Positions 32,629-41,395 of a stretch of 55,664 bases of DNA are shown here, piece by piece. Numbering within the stretch: the stretch's first letter is position 1; each line of letters opens with the position of its first letter. A model generated the notes under the pieces. The model was not told where the DNA came from. It made no database searches and worked only from the letters and a program-made list of their open reading frames with translations. The DNA comes from a virus: positions 1 to 55,664 of IMG/VR virus record IMGVR_UViG_3300048908_000262; one strand, 5' to 3'. The position numbers were made by a program, and so were the translations under genes.

Positions 32629-32702
32629 CAACTTTATGACCGTGGTCATAAAGTTGATTTTCATCAGTCGGGCGAAGCCGGGTGGATCAACCCGGCTTCG
32701 CC
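32629..32702. terminator. Two hairpins between tape measure and gp43-like genes
   Basis: Two strong inverted repeats lie in the 140-base gap. CAACTTTATGAC (32629-32640) pairs with GTCATAAAGTTG (32645-32656), and GGCGAAGCCGGGT (32671-32683) pairs perfectly with ACCCGGCTTCGCC (32690-32702). They may reduce read-through, mark an RNA-processing site or act on either strand. Confidence 0.5.
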
Positions 32703-32748
32703 GCTGATTCAGCACCCAGGCAAGGCTGCTGGAGTGGGTGCCAAATTC

Positions 32749-35664
32749 CTACTCAGTTTTCTGCGCGCCCGCGTCGGGCTTGCCGCCGCTTTGGCTGACA
32801 TTGATGTGAACATTCGCGGCGGCAGCCGAAATCGCGGCGGCTGCGGCGGCACCATAGGCCGCGCCCGCAGCAAGAGCGCCCGAAGCAATGATCGATGCAG
32901 CCTGACTGCCGCCTTCCGCTAGCGACGAAGCAGCGGCCTGGATTTGCCCGGCACCCGTACTCAGCCCAGTTTGCAGTGTAGTTGCTGCCTCGCTCACCTT
33001 GGTCGCATCCTCGCTCCAGGGAGTTGCTGGCGGCGGCTCGACCGTTGGCACTGCCGGAACTTCGGTGCCCGGCACCCACGGCAGCGCCGGTGGCGGTCCA
33101 GCAGTGGTGACCGGCACGCCTTCGGGGCGGCCGTCCTCGATGACGCGAACCCCCTTCTCGTTCGCCTTCTCGGTGCCATCTCTAACGCCCTGTTCGATCT
33201 CAGCGGCGGGTGTCGGTTCAGGCGGTTTTTCTTCCGGCGGCTTTGGCTTCTGGTCCAGACCCAACTTCGTCCTAAGCTCGTCGATCTCGCGTAGATTCCT
33301 ACCGATTTCTACTTGCAGCTTTGTTCGCTCAGCCTCGATCTTTGTCTTCAAAGATTCAGGCATCTCACCTTTGTGACGCCGCATGTAATTTAGTTCACTA
33401 GGCGTGGCCAAGCCTTCGGGGATCTTGTGTTCCTCGGCTATCGCCGCTAGCCGTTTGAAATCCTCGGCAAGTTTGGCCTGTTTGAAATCAAGATCAGATC
33501 GAGCTTTCGCCGCCACTTGGGCTTCCGGCGAAAGTGGAGTCATAAACCTTCTGAACACGCCCCAAGCAAGCTCAGCAGCTTCAACAGGGAGCCTGATTTG
33601 GGGTGGAGCCGCTTTTATAAGATCATCGACGACCTTACTTGCCGCGTTCTCCTTCTTGGCATCGCCTTCTTTTTTATCCTTATCCAAATTCGGCAGCTCA
33701 ATGCCGAACAGTTTAGCAAGTCCTGCTGCGGCACTGCTCAACAAACCGCCTGCCTTCAACAGCTCTGGCCCCGCCGCGATCATTGCGCCAGCTCCTGCCG
33801 TCGCTATCGCCCCGGGAACGTTACCTTCAGCCAATTGTTTGGCGGCATATAATTCAGTAATTCCTCCCAACCCGGCAAAGATAGTTCGATAATCGTCTGG
33901 CCCCAGCGTTCCCTTCCGGCTTTTCTCTTCGATGTCAGCCGCCTGGGTGGCAAGACCTTTGCGAATCGATTCAGTCATGGGTATCGCCGCTTTCAACAGC
34001 GGCTTGACGAACTCGGCAGTGGTGGACTGCAACTGACTTTCCAGCGTGGCGAACTGAACACGCGGGCTGTCCGCCGTGAGCCGACGAATATCCTCTGGTT
34101 TACCGGAGCGCAGGTCGGCTTGATCGAGCTTCTGCTTGATTTCTTTGTAGTTATATAAAAACGCAGCGATGGCGTCGACCGCAGTGCGATCACCCGCCAC
34201 TTTGGCTGCCGCCTCATACGCCCCTTCCGCCGTGGTGGTGTCGAGCCCCCACTTACGCTTGGCGATGTCGGCAAAACTTTCAACTATTGGCCGTTCTCTG
34301 CCTTTCTTGTCTTTTCCCATGATGTACTGGCCGGTCGCGGGATCACGCAGACCCTCGCCCAACCATTTTGGCAGATCGTGCAGCAGCAAATTCTTACTGG
34401 CTTCGGTCTGTGCCCGGCCGAGCCCGGCCGCCATCTGGTTGGCATTGATCGCCTTGGTGATGCCACGGCCAGAGAGTTGCTTGACGGCTTGGTTGTAGCC
34501 GACGGCGGCGCGAGTGCCGATATCTTCACCGAGCAGCAAAGTCGCGCCGATGGCGCGCCAATCGGCAGCGTATTTCGAGCCCGACATGTATTTCGAGATC
34601 TGCCGGAAGAAGCCGCCGGTCATTTCCTTGCCGATTTCCGGCGCGATCTTCTGCAAATACTCGACAGATTCCGCCAGTCGTCCTTCTGAGAACGGGGCGT
34701 TTGGAAAATCTTTTACCTTAGTTCCGGGCGCAAATTCTCCGCGAGCAATCGCTTGGTCCATCTGCTCTTGATTGTGGATGTTGATGCGGCCCATCGCATC
34801 AAGACCCTTGATGTAGTTGTAAGCGTTGTCGGTCGCCTGCTCCATCGAGCCGCCGAGCAGGAAGTTGGTACGCGCCAGCTCTTCGACTTGGCTGACCATT
34901 TTCGCGGTTTTTTCGGGATCGGCGGTGATACCGAACGCTTCGGACGCGACCTGTTTGCGTTGAGCCAGATTGAAAAACGCACCGCCAGCACCTTTAACAG
35001 CGATTCCCTCCGGGCCGTACAGCTTCTCCTTCTCCTCACCAATACGTTTTATATCTTCCCGGAAAGCCGCCTCTGCTCCTGGCGTCTTCGTCACAGTATC
35101 GATCTGCTTCATCCGCAACGCCTGTTCGGCGATGTCAGACTCTTCGATGCCTTTCTTGGTTTCGCGGCCTAGATGATGAGCAATGGCGGCTGCGGTGACA
35201 CCAGCGAAACCGCCAAGACCGGCGGCAAAGCCGTAGCCGATATGGGGAGGAAGGCCGATACCGCCGCCACGCTGCCGTGCCGGTGCTGCAGCGGCCCGCT
35301 GTGCCGCAGCAGCGCGCTGTGCTGCTTGTACTGGTTGACGCGCTGCCAAAGCCGCCTGCTGATTGGCGCGCGTCATGTAGGTCGCCATCCGCTGCGCTTG
35401 GTTGGCAGCTTGCTGCAACCCACTCACCTGAGTGCCGATGCTGAAACCGCTGGATGCCGACTTAGCACGCAGCAGTTCCCGGTTCAGGCTGCGGAGATTA
35501 CGAATTGCGTTCTGGATGCCCTTATCCTGAACGCTGATACTGACACTGACGCTCTTTAACGACCTTGCAGTCGCTTGCAACTTGCGGAGTTCAGCGTTGA
35601 TCTTGTTGATCGCGCCGCTGGACTCATCAATTACTTTGAGCGTTGCACTTTCGATGAAGGACAT
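32749..35664 (-). CDS. Tape measure protein
   Basis: This 971-residue protein is the longest in the window. It has an N-terminal helical region rich in Ala and Gln (residues ~1-135), a long central helical body, short hydrophobic stretches near residues ~150-165 and ~610-650, and a Pro- and Ala-rich C-terminal region. It sets the tail length and passes into the host membrane. Its ATG follows directly after the stop of the frameshifted chaperone, which is the classic tail gene order. Confidence 0.88.
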   Translation of the reverse strand: MSFIESATLKVIDESSGAINKINAELRKLQATARSLKSVSVSISVQDKGIQNAIRNLRSLNRELLRAKSASSGFSIGTQVSGLQQAANQAQRMATYMTRANQQAALAARQPVQAAQRAAAAQRAAAAPARQRGGGIGLPPHIGYGFAAGLGGFAGVTAAAIAHHLGRETKKGIEESDIAEQALRMKQIDTVTKTPGAEAAFREDIKRIGEEKEKLYGPEGIAVKGAGGAFFNLAQRKQVASEAFGITADPEKTAKMVSQVEELARTNFLLGGSMEQATDNAYNYIKGLDAMGRINIHNQEQMDQAIARGEFAPGTKVKDFPNAPFSEGRLAESVEYLQKIAPEIGKEMTGGFFRQISKYMSGSKYAADWRAIGATLLLGEDIGTRAAVGYNQAVKQLSGRGITKAINANQMAAGLGRAQTEASKNLLLHDLPKWLGEGLRDPATGQYIMGKDKKGRERPIVESFADIAKRKWGLDTTTAEGAYEAAAKVAGDRTAVDAIAAFLYNYKEIKQKLDQADLRSGKPEDIRRLTADSPRVQFATLESQLQSTTAEFVKPLLKAAIPMTESIRKGLATQAADIEEKSRKGTLGPDDYRTIFAGLGGITELYAAKQLAEGNVPGAIATAGAGAMIAAGPELLKAGGLLSSAAAGLAKLFGIELPNLDKDKKEGDAKKENAASKVVDDLIKAAPPQIRLPVEAAELAWGVFRRFMTPLSPEAQVAAKARSDLDFKQAKLAEDFKRLAAIAEEHKIPEGLATPSELNYMRRHKGEMPESLKTKIEAERTKLQVEIGRNLREIDELRTKLGLDQKPKPPEEKPPEPTPAAEIEQGVRDGTEKANEKGVRVIEDGRPEGVPVTTAGPPPALPWVPGTEVPAVPTVEPPPATPWSEDATKVSEAATTLQTGLSTGAGQIQAAASSLAEGGSQAASIIASGALAAGAAYGAAAAAAISAAAANVHINVSQSGGKPDAGAQKTE

Positions 35665-36437
35665 TTAGTGCGGCTTGCCTCCAGCCAGCGTGACCCGAAA
35701 TCTCATTTCTTGACGATGAACTTTGTTGAACGCATTGATGCGCAGCGTCAGAAGCTTGAATGGCAACGAACTTACATCACCAGCCGACGCCGAGTAGTAA
35801 CGATACTCTTCTACTCGGTCGATAACTCGACTGGCGGCTCGAGAAAAAGCGGCAGAATGTCTCGCATAATGGCCCAACCATCGGCGACCGTGATTTGAGC
35901 CACCGCCCACGACGGCAAGCGAGTCAGCGAAGTCCCGAGCGGCTTGGCGACGGTCGAGATCAGCGTCAGTGTCTGCTGCGCTGCATTCGGTGCCACCATC
36001 ACGTCTTCGATGTCACCATAAGTTTGCGCCGCAAACTCCAGCTCTTTAATCGGGTCTTTGTTCTGAATTGCAATCGGCGTACCCAGCTCGTAGATGATTC
36101 CAGTGTCTACGCCGTCGCCTTTCTTGATAATTTTACCTGGGTTGCCCTGCGACTCGTCGATCTGCGCCGCCAGCGTGCGCGCCGATGGAATCGTCATCTT
36201 CAACAGGTCTTGCATTCTGACCGGAGCCACGGTGCCGTTGACGTAGAACGTCACCTGTTTCAACAGGCGCAGACGACGCAACCGGGCCTCGTAGCTCTTA
36301 GGTTCGGTCAGCCGATTGGCTTCGTTGATGCACTCGGTGTAGGTCGAGAACAACAACGGCTTGACGACAGCGCCATCGACAACTGTCGTGTCGTCAAGCT
36401 GAAGGACAATCGGGATCTTTTCACCGTTCAACGCCAT
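35665..36437 (-). CDS. Frameshifted tail assembly chaperone (-1 product)
   Basis: This is the predicted long form of the tail chaperone (about 257 residues). The ribosome would slip -1 near 35841-35850, where the coding strand reads G-CTT-TTT-CTC, so that the P-site TTT can re-pair with TTT. Translation would then continue in an open frame whose TAA lies immediately before the tape-measure ATG. The frame has no independent ribosome site. The product would recruit the tape measure during tail assembly. The slip site is weaker than a classic heptamer. Confidence 0.62.
35811..36437 (-). CDS. Tail assembly chaperone (short form), gp41-like
   Basis: This 208-residue protein lies between the tube and tape-measure genes. 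Its early part (LLFSTYTECINEANRL, then EARLRRLRLLKQ) resembles Mu-like tail assembly proteins of the gp41 class. It ends at TAG 35811-35813; the longer frameshifted form shares its first ~198 residues. The ratio of both forms is usually controlled by frameshifting. Confidence 0.72.
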   Translation of the reverse strand: MALNGEKIPIVLQLDDTTVVDGAVVKPLLFSTYTECINEANRLTEPKSYEARLRRLRLLKQVTFYVNGTVAPVRMQDLLKMTIPSARTLAAQIDESQGNPGKIIKKGDGVDTGIIYELGTPIAIQNKDPIKELEFAAQTYGDIEDVMVAPNAAQQTLTLISTVAKPLGTSLTRLPSWAVAQITVADGWAIMRDILPLFLEPPVELSTE

Positions 36438-36439
36438 GA

Positions 36440-36895
36440 CTAGACCGTGCTAGGGGCTGGAGCGAAGGTAGGTTGCACCAATTCCGGCGTCGGCTGCAAC
36501 GTCCCCTGCGGCAGCATTTCGTCGATTTCGATGAAGGTGATCTTCATCGACACTTCGTGGGTGTCGCTCTTGTCGTCGCCGGTGCCGGTGCCCTTAGCCG
36601 CCGAATAGACCAGCCCGTTGTAATACTCAACCTGCAGGTTCACATCGGAACAGCCTTGGTACATCGCCAGCGGAATGCGGAGATCGCGAATCACCTTGAT
36701 CTCGACCTCCGGGTTGGTCGGCTTGCGTTTGACATAGCCATGCGGCAGCGGGTCGTTGTTGTACGCGCACAACCGCCACGTCGGCAGATCCTCCGACGAC
36801 AGCACATGCGAGATCGGGCCGTACACGACATCGGTGTCGCAGTCACGGAACGACATGATGATGTTTTTCACACCAACTTGGTTGTCGCACGTCAA
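36440..36895 (-). CDS. Tail tube protein, gpM-like
   Basis: This 151-residue protein is in the gpM position after the sheath, with the tube-family features VGVKNIIMSFRDCDTDVVYG at the start and HEVSMKITFIEIDEM strands. It should polymerise into the inner tube. The start is a TTG at 36895, five bases after a perfect AGGAGG, which is unusual for an abundant protein but well supported. Classic tube proteins begin at about this point. Confidence 0.72.
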   Translation of the reverse strand: MTCDNQVGVKNIIMSFRDCDTDVVYGPISHVLSSEDLPTWRLCAYNNDPLPHGYVKRKPTNPEVEIKVIRDLRIPLAMYQGCSDVNLQVEYYNGLVYSAAKGTGTGDDKSDTHEVSMKITFIEIDEMLPQGTLQPTPELVQPTFAPAPSTV

Positions 36896-36904
36896 TTTTG
36901 CCTC

Positions 36905-37456
36905 CTATGGTTGTGTAGGGTAAGTTCGGCGCTTGCCTTGACGGATCATTGTGATCGTTGCTCCGCTCACGCCGTATTTCTTGGCTAATCGAGTGCGAAA
37001 ACCCCAAGAACCATCCGCCGCTCGAATTGCCGCTACCTGCTTTTCCGTGAGCTTGGTAGCGTGATTAGCATTTCCCCAACGAACTGATTCAGCAGGGTAC
37101 TTCCACTTTCTCTGCTTCCACCCTGTGCCCAACAAATCTTGGCGATTCTCTGCTCGCGTACCCCACACAATGTTCTCTGGATAGCGATTATCAGCAGGGT
37201 TTCCATTCAAATGCCGACACTCCTCGCCTTTGCGTCGAGGCCGATGCCACACCGTGAGAACAAGCACATGAACATGACGTATACGCCCGCACACTGTTAC
37301 TCTTGGATAACCGCAAGCATCAGGTTTGGTACTTCGCAGAGTAATCTTGCACACCGCTTGCTTGTTGATGAGTGCGCCCGGTAAAGCTCGAACACGACCT
37401 TTGTTAGAAACCTCGTGCAATAGACAGCCTGGAATCGCACGCCATTGTTCTCTCAC
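36905..37456 (-). CDS. HNH homing endonuclease
   Basis: This 183-residue protein has an N-terminal NUMOD4-like part (WRAIPGCLLHEVSNKGRVRA), an HNH nuclease core (VHVLVLTVWHRP, CRHLNGNPADNRYPENIVWG) and a C-terminal helix-turn-helix (LTEKQVAAIRAADGSWG, AKKYGVSGATI). It is a free-standing homing endonuclease inserted between the sheath and tube genes, which are adjacent in Mu-like phages, and its DNA is more AT-rich than its neighbours. It starts at GTG 37456. Its ribosome site AGGAG is in the 3' arm of a hairpin (37464-37485), which should repress translation. Confidence 0.85.
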   Translation of the reverse strand: MREQWRAIPGCLLHEVSNKGRVRALPGALINKQAVCKITLRSTKPDACGYPRVTVCGRIRHVHVLVLTVWHRPRRKGEECRHLNGNPADNRYPENIVWGTRAENRQDLLGTGWKQRKWKYPAESVRWGNANHATKLTEKQVAAIRAADGSWGFRTRLAKKYGVSGATITMIRQGKRRTYPTQP

Positions 37457-37463
37457 ATCTCAT

Positions 37464-37485
37464 CTCCTGTACTCGACTACAGGAG
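37464..37485 (-). promoter_or_regulatory. RBS-sequestering hairpin of the HNH gene
   Basis: CTCCTGTA (37464-37471) and TACAGGAG (37478-37485) pair perfectly around CTCGAC. In the leftward mRNA the AGGAG in the second arm lies about seven bases before the GTG start of the HNH gene, so the stem hides the ribosome site. Known phage homing endonucleases use the same strategy. Confidence 0.6.
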
Positions 37486-37518
37486 AATTTTAACACGAGG
37501 TTTCTCACAGGTCTACGC

Positions 37519-39042
37519 TTAGTGACAGTTGTCAAGCAGCGCAGGCTTGGCGTTGATGATGATGTTGCTGATGCGAACCGGCGGCCGGTAGATGAAATCC
37601 AACCACAGCTTGCCGGGAATGCCCTGACACTTCGGCGCGATCTCGAAATCGGTGCGCAGCACGATGTCGGTATCGATGTTGTCGAACTCCGAGAACAGGA
37701 TGCCGACCTGCGACTTCGCCCAGGCCCGAAACGCGCCCAGGATCAGCCGGGGGTTGGTGCCGCGAATGCCCGGGGGAATGGTGGTGTTCTTGGTGTAGAG
37801 CCCAAGCCCGAGCACCCGGCCAAGCTGAATCGCAGCGGCGTCGGCAGTAGCCGCCGCAAGACGCCGCGAACTGACATTCCACCACGTTGCGTTCAAGCGA
37901 CCGTTGGAATCGTACCTGTTATTAGTGATGTCGTTGACGACCATCGGCTGCGTCATCTCGCCGGTGCCGCCGTTGAGCGGGACCGTAACCACGAAGCCGG
38001 TCGCCTCCAACTGTTGCTGTTCGTCCCAAGTCCAGCATTGGAAGCAGCTCTCCGGCTGCCGCAAACACGTCAGCACGCCAAACTGCGGTCCCTGCACGTT
38101 GATCTCGGGATTGTCCACGGTCGAGCAGCAGGACAACGCCGCATAAGCCGCCGCTTTCAGCCAGCCGGGCTGCGGGTCGGTATCGCAGCAAGCCATGCGC
38201 GAGACTTCGGCGCTGTTAGTATCGGTCGCCAGCACCTGACCGAGCGTGCCGCTGTTGTAGGTGTACCCGTGGCCGAAACACTGCGGGTGATCACAAGACC
38301 ACGCATCGGCAATGTACGCAATCATCGCGTCCTGCCAAGCGGTGTCGTCATAGAGCATGGCGATGCAGCAATAGCAGCACTCACCCAGGATCGCCGAATA
38401 ATCGAGAATATTCGCGGCACCGCTGCTCAACCCCGTGGTGCTCTGCGCGATATCCACGGTGACGCCCGCAGGCGCGTAGTTAAGCCGTTGATGCCAGTTG
38501 AAGATCGGCATCATGCCGTTGCCGACGGTGCCCTTGTTCTTCGCCGTCAACGTCACCGTGCCGGTGGCGGCAGTCACCGTGAACGGCAGCGTCGGGTCAA
38601 CATTCAGCGCCGCCGCCACCGCCGTGGCGATGTCGAGCGGGACATCGTTCTCGTGCACCAGCGTCGAAGTATTCCAGCGGCCATCGGCGATGAAGATGTC
38701 GACCCGGCCGTCGGAGGTGGCGGTGCCGGTAAAGGTGATGGTGTACACCGCTGCCGCCGTGGCTCCGACATCGGCGTCCTGACGCGGCAGCGCGTAGAAT
38801 TCCATCGCCTGGGTCGGGCAGCAGCCGAACGCCGTCTTCAAGCCTTCGGAAATGACGCTGCCCGCGCCGAACAAAGTATCGACATCGCGCAACGCCGGAA
38901 TCTTGCGCAGCGTATCGGGGTCGGCATCGCCGGTGTCGAGCATCTGACCCTCGACCAGCACCCGGCACTTCGACGGGTAGGCATTCAGCGAGGGATCGAA
39001 GCAGATCCTGATTGCGCCGGAGCGCAGGGAGTCAATCGCCAT
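37519..39042 (-). CDS. Contractile tail sheath protein, gpL-like, Cys-rich
   Basis: This 507-residue protein is the sheath subunit by position (DUF2635 gene before, tube after) and family-like features (LPRQDADVGATAAAVYTITFTG, an inserted beta domain, and the C-terminal GIPGKLWLDFIYRPPVRISN). It contains about 19 cysteines, with four CC pairs including CCYCC near residue 225. This is far above the norm for a cytoplasmic sheath and suggests cross-linking or metal binding. Confidence 0.78.
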   Translation of the reverse strand: MAIDSLRSGAIRICFDPSLNAYPSKCRVLVEGQMLDTGDADPDTLRKIPALRDVDTLFGAGSVISEGLKTAFGCCPTQAMEFYALPRQDADVGATAAAVYTITFTGTATSDGRVDIFIADGRWNTSTLVHENDVPLDIATAVAAALNVDPTLPFTVTAATGTVTLTAKNKGTVGNGMMPIFNWHQRLNYAPAGVTVDIAQSTTGLSSGAANILDYSAILGECCYCCIAMLYDDTAWQDAMIAYIADAWSCDHPQCFGHGYTYNSGTLGQVLATDTNSAEVSRMACCDTDPQPGWLKAAAYAALSCCSTVDNPEINVQGPQFGVLTCLRQPESCFQCWTWDEQQQLEATGFVVTVPLNGGTGEMTQPMVVNDITNNRYDSNGRLNATWWNVSSRRLAAATADAAAIQLGRVLGLGLYTKNTTIPPGIRGTNPRLILGAFRAWAKSQVGILFSEFDNIDTDIVLRTDFEIAPKCQGIPGKLWLDFIYRPPVRISNIIINAKPALLDNCH

Positions 39043-39081
39043 GAAAGGTCACTCCTTTGCAACAGTGAACGGGATGGCTGC

Positions 39082-39273
39082 TTAGTCGGCAGCCGGTTTC
39101 TTGCGCTTGGTCTCGTACTGATCGCGATCACGCACTTCCAAATCATGATGGTGATCGATCAGCCGCCGAATGAACGGCACATCCGGCACCGGCACGAACT
39201 TATCTGTTGGGATAATTCGGCCTTCGTAGTAGGCCCTGCGGCCTTCCACGGTCTTCACGTAGATCATTGCCAC
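39082..39273 (-). CDS. DUF2635 protein, Mu gp38-like
   Basis: This 63-residue protein begins with the DUF2635 signature (MIYVKTVEGRRA) and is found directly before sheath genes in Mu-like phages. The GTG at 39273 is preferred because AGGAGG lies six bases upstream. A longer GTG form from 39315 overlaps the previous gene and adds a basic N-terminus not seen in the family. The role is unknown but likely in tail assembly. Confidence 0.7.
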   Translation of the reverse strand: MAMIYVKTVEGRRAYYEGRIIPTDKFVPVPDVPFIRRLIDHHHDLEVRDRDQYETKRKKPAAD

Positions 39274-39311
39274 ATTGGGCCTCCTCTTCTTGCCAAAACC
39301 GATGCTGATAC

Positions 39312-39890
39312 TCACATCGATGCCGAATAGTTGACGTTCAGCACGTCGTTAACTTGGATTGTTTTGTCGCCAGTAACAAAAGTACTAGCCGAATAAAGGA
39401 CGCCGGTAGTGCTGTCCTGAACATTGGTCGCACCGGCACCGAACACCAAGAATGCGCCTTTGAGCGCCCCCGCCGTGGTGAAGGTGAACTGCGCGTAGCT
39501 GCTCAGCGTCTTAGTAGCGTTAGCAGCGGCGGCGAACACCGTAGTAGGGCGCGTGTTGCTGTACTTCGGGTCGGTGCCGCCACCAGCCTCGAACCATCCC
39601 GGATGTGAGGCCATGGTGTCGGTGACCGCCACCTGACTGTATCCAGTAGCAGCAATCAGCCCGATGAAAGGCCCGACCACCGTATAAGGATTGCCAGCCA
39701 AGAAAGCGTCAAGCGCAGCGTTTCTGCCGACGGTGACAACGACATTGCGGATGCTTTCGCACCACTTCAACCGGCCCTGCTGGTCATAGCACTCGAACGT
39801 GTAAATACCGGAAGCATGAGCCTCTTCAGCAATGCTGGCACCACGAATAACCGACGCATCGGCCATCGCTACGGCGTGTGCTGCTTCCAT
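39312..39890 (-). CDS. Phage structural protein with beta-rich repeats
   Basis: This 192-residue protein has the pattern of a widespread phage structural family: RNVVVTVGRNAALDAFLAG, then GPFIGLIAATGYSQVAVTDT, HPGWFEAGG and a C-terminal stretch LYSASTFVTGDKTIQVNDVL. It is probably a decoration or tail-associated virion protein. It overlaps the tail terminator-like gene by 22 bases. Confidence 0.6.
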   Translation of the reverse strand: MEAAHAVAMADASVIRGASIAEEAHASGIYTFECYDQQGRLKWCESIRNVVVTVGRNAALDAFLAGNPYTVVGPFIGLIAATGYSQVAVTDTMASHPGWFEAGGGTDPKYSNTRPTTVFAAAANATKTLSSYAQFTFTTAGALKGAFLVFGAGATNVQDSTTGVLYSASTFVTGDKTIQVNDVLNVNYSASM

Positions 39891-40492
39891 CGTCTTAAAC
39901 TCCTCTCAGACGGATTTCCGTCGGCCGAAATGTTCACTTCGTCAGGCCAACAAATGCCCGGAGGTGGACAGAGATTAAAGCTGATCTTGAACGGGTCGCC
40001 TTGCGGCGGGTTGGACGCACACCACTGGAACGACGCGATGAACCCGAAAGTCAGCGTCACCGCGAATGGGTCGGCGGTGAGATGCATGGCGCGGTAAGCG
40101 ATGCGCTCGCCATTCGGCGTCGGCCAGCGCGTGATGTTGGTCAGCAGCGTGTCACGTATCTGTTCGTAGGGATAATACGACCAGAACGGGGTCTCGCCTT
40201 TGTCGTTCTTATATCGCACCGGCTTGAGCCAGAACTCGACAACGAACGTATCTTCGACATTGACGATGCCGTTGTAACTATTCGAAGGCGACTTCCCCAT
40301 GCTTTTAACAAACCCGCACATCACCAGCGGCAGCGTCGGGGTGTTTTCTTTGGTGATAGTTGCATCGGATACCGCCAGCGACCGGCCCTCTAATTCCGGG
40401 AACCACTCGGCGATGGCTTCGGCAAGCGCAGGCAGGAGCCGGATGTCGCTGGTAGGAGAAACTTGGAATGCGTCTTGATCGACGACGTTCAT
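39869..40492 (-). CDS. Tail completion/terminator-like protein
   Basis: This 207-residue protein lies in the order adaptor, gp10-like, this gene, sheath, where Mu-like phages encode tail terminator proteins (gp37-like). It has an N-terminal helix (LLPALAEAIAEWF) and strands that fit that small fold, plus a Cys- and Pro-rich C-terminal extension. The call rests mainly on position. Confidence 0.52.
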   Translation of the reverse strand: MNVVDQDAFQVSPTSDIRLLPALAEAIAEWFPELEGRSLAVSDATITKENTPTLPLVMCGFVKSMGKSPSNSYNGIVNVEDTFVVEFWLKPVRYKNDKGETPFWSYYPYEQIRDTLLTNITRWPTPNGERIAYRAMHLTADPFAVTLTFGFIASFQWCASNPPQGDPFKISFNLCPPPGICWPDEVNISADGNPSERSLRRWKQHTP

Positions 40493-40578
40493 CTAACCGC
40501 TGGAATGATGAAGAACATCAGCACTAGAGCTACAACGACCATCGCCAACATAATCAAAATGTATGGAGGCGGCCGCAT
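40489..40578 (-). CDS. 29-residue membrane mini-protein
   Basis: This frame begins MRPPPYILIMLAMVVV and ends FFIIPAVR; it is essentially one transmembrane helix. Its TGA overlaps the next start (TGATG), and it fills the gap exactly between the gp10-like and terminator-like genes. The coding strand reads TGAGATGCGG at the start. No family is known. It is a good candidate for a missed small gene in the late operon. Confidence 0.5.
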   Translation of the reverse strand: MRPPPYILIMLAMVVVALVLMFFIIPAVR

Positions 40579-40579
40579 C

Positions 40580-40954
40580 TCAACCGTGAACCCACTGTAC
40601 CCAACGGCCCAAAGCGCCCTGGCTTTTTGCAATGCCTTCCTTCAGCGCATCATCGCTCATCTTGCGCCGCGCCATCTTGCTGGTGCCTCCACGCAGATAG
40701 AACGAATAATGCATGCTGGTGCCGACTGTCACTTCGTCAACCGTGACTTCCGACCTGATCGTGCGCCTTAGATTGCCGGTGCGCGAATTCGGCCAAGCGC
40801 CGGGAGCCGACGGCCCCGGGTATTGGCCCATGCCGTTGCGGAAGGCTTCCTCGGAAGCGGTGCCAATAGCGTCGAGCCAACGATGGACCGCATTAGGGTC
40901 TTTGCGAGCGTGGAACGGAGCCCACGGCGTGAAGATGATCTGGATCCCTGCCAT
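40580..40954 (-). CDS. HK97 gp10-like/virion morphogenesis protein
   Basis: This 124-residue protein has the pattern of the gp10/virion morphogenesis family: a helix with WLDAIGTASEEAFRNGMG, then GPSAPGAWPNSRTGNLRRTI and YSFYLRGGTSKMARRKMSDDAL. These proteins help to join head and tail. It shares its ATG base with the upstream stop. Confidence 0.7.
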   Translation of the reverse strand: MAGIQIIFTPWAPFHARKDPNAVHRWLDAIGTASEEAFRNGMGQYPGPSAPGAWPNSRTGNLRRTIRSEVTVDEVTVGTSMHYSFYLRGGTSKMARRKMSDDALKEGIAKSQGALGRWVQWVHG

Positions 40955-41394
40955 CAGAGTCGCACGTTACTGGGTTGCGGCTGCAATATGTTGTTGATCG
41001 GCGGCAGCACATCCGGCGACCGCTCGATCAGGTGCGTGCTCAGCAAGATCCACTCGTCGGCATCATCGAAGCCGAGATACTTGTACCAGCGCGGTGAGGT
41101 CTTCAGCCGTTCTTCGTAAATCCACGCCATCGAGCTGAGTTCGAGCCACGTTCGTGAGCGAATGATGATGCGGTGCGTCTTCCAGGCGTTGTAGCTCTCT
41201 TTGAACGAATACCCAGCGGTCGATTGGAACGACGGCAGGTTCAACGCATCGTCGATGCGCGCCCATACCCAGGTCACCGGGTTGCGCGACAGCACCATCA
41301 TGCCGTTCTCGGTAACGACATCGTTCTGCGTGCACAACGCAATGCGCCGCTTCAAGTCGGCGATCTTGATTTGCGGTTTAGCGAGTTCGAACAA
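40954..41394 (-). CDS. Head-tail adaptor protein
   Basis: This 146-residue protein fits the head closure/adaptor fold (KIADLKRRIALC, then VTWVWARIDDALN, HRIIIRSRTWLELSSMAWIYEERLK). The start is taken as TTG 41394, one base after the previous stop and about seven bases from AAGGTGG; a longer frame from 41478 overlaps the Acb2-like gene and reads as non-native basic sequence. It follows the gp6-like connector, as expected. Confidence 0.62.
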   Translation of the reverse strand: MFELAKPQIKIADLKRRIALCTQNDVVTENGMMVLSRNPVTWVWARIDDALNLPSFQSTAGYSFKESYNAWKTHRIIIRSRTWLELSSMAWIYEERLKTSPRWYKYLGFDDADEWILLSTHLIERSPDVLPPINNILQPQPSNVRL

Positions 41395-41395
41395 C

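Noticed and set aside
37522-39330. Long rightward open frame of 602 codons opposite the sheath gene
   Set aside because: It is a shadow of high-GC coding sequence: no ribosome site, Arg/Gly/Ala-rich composition, and the opposite frame is a clear sheath protein.
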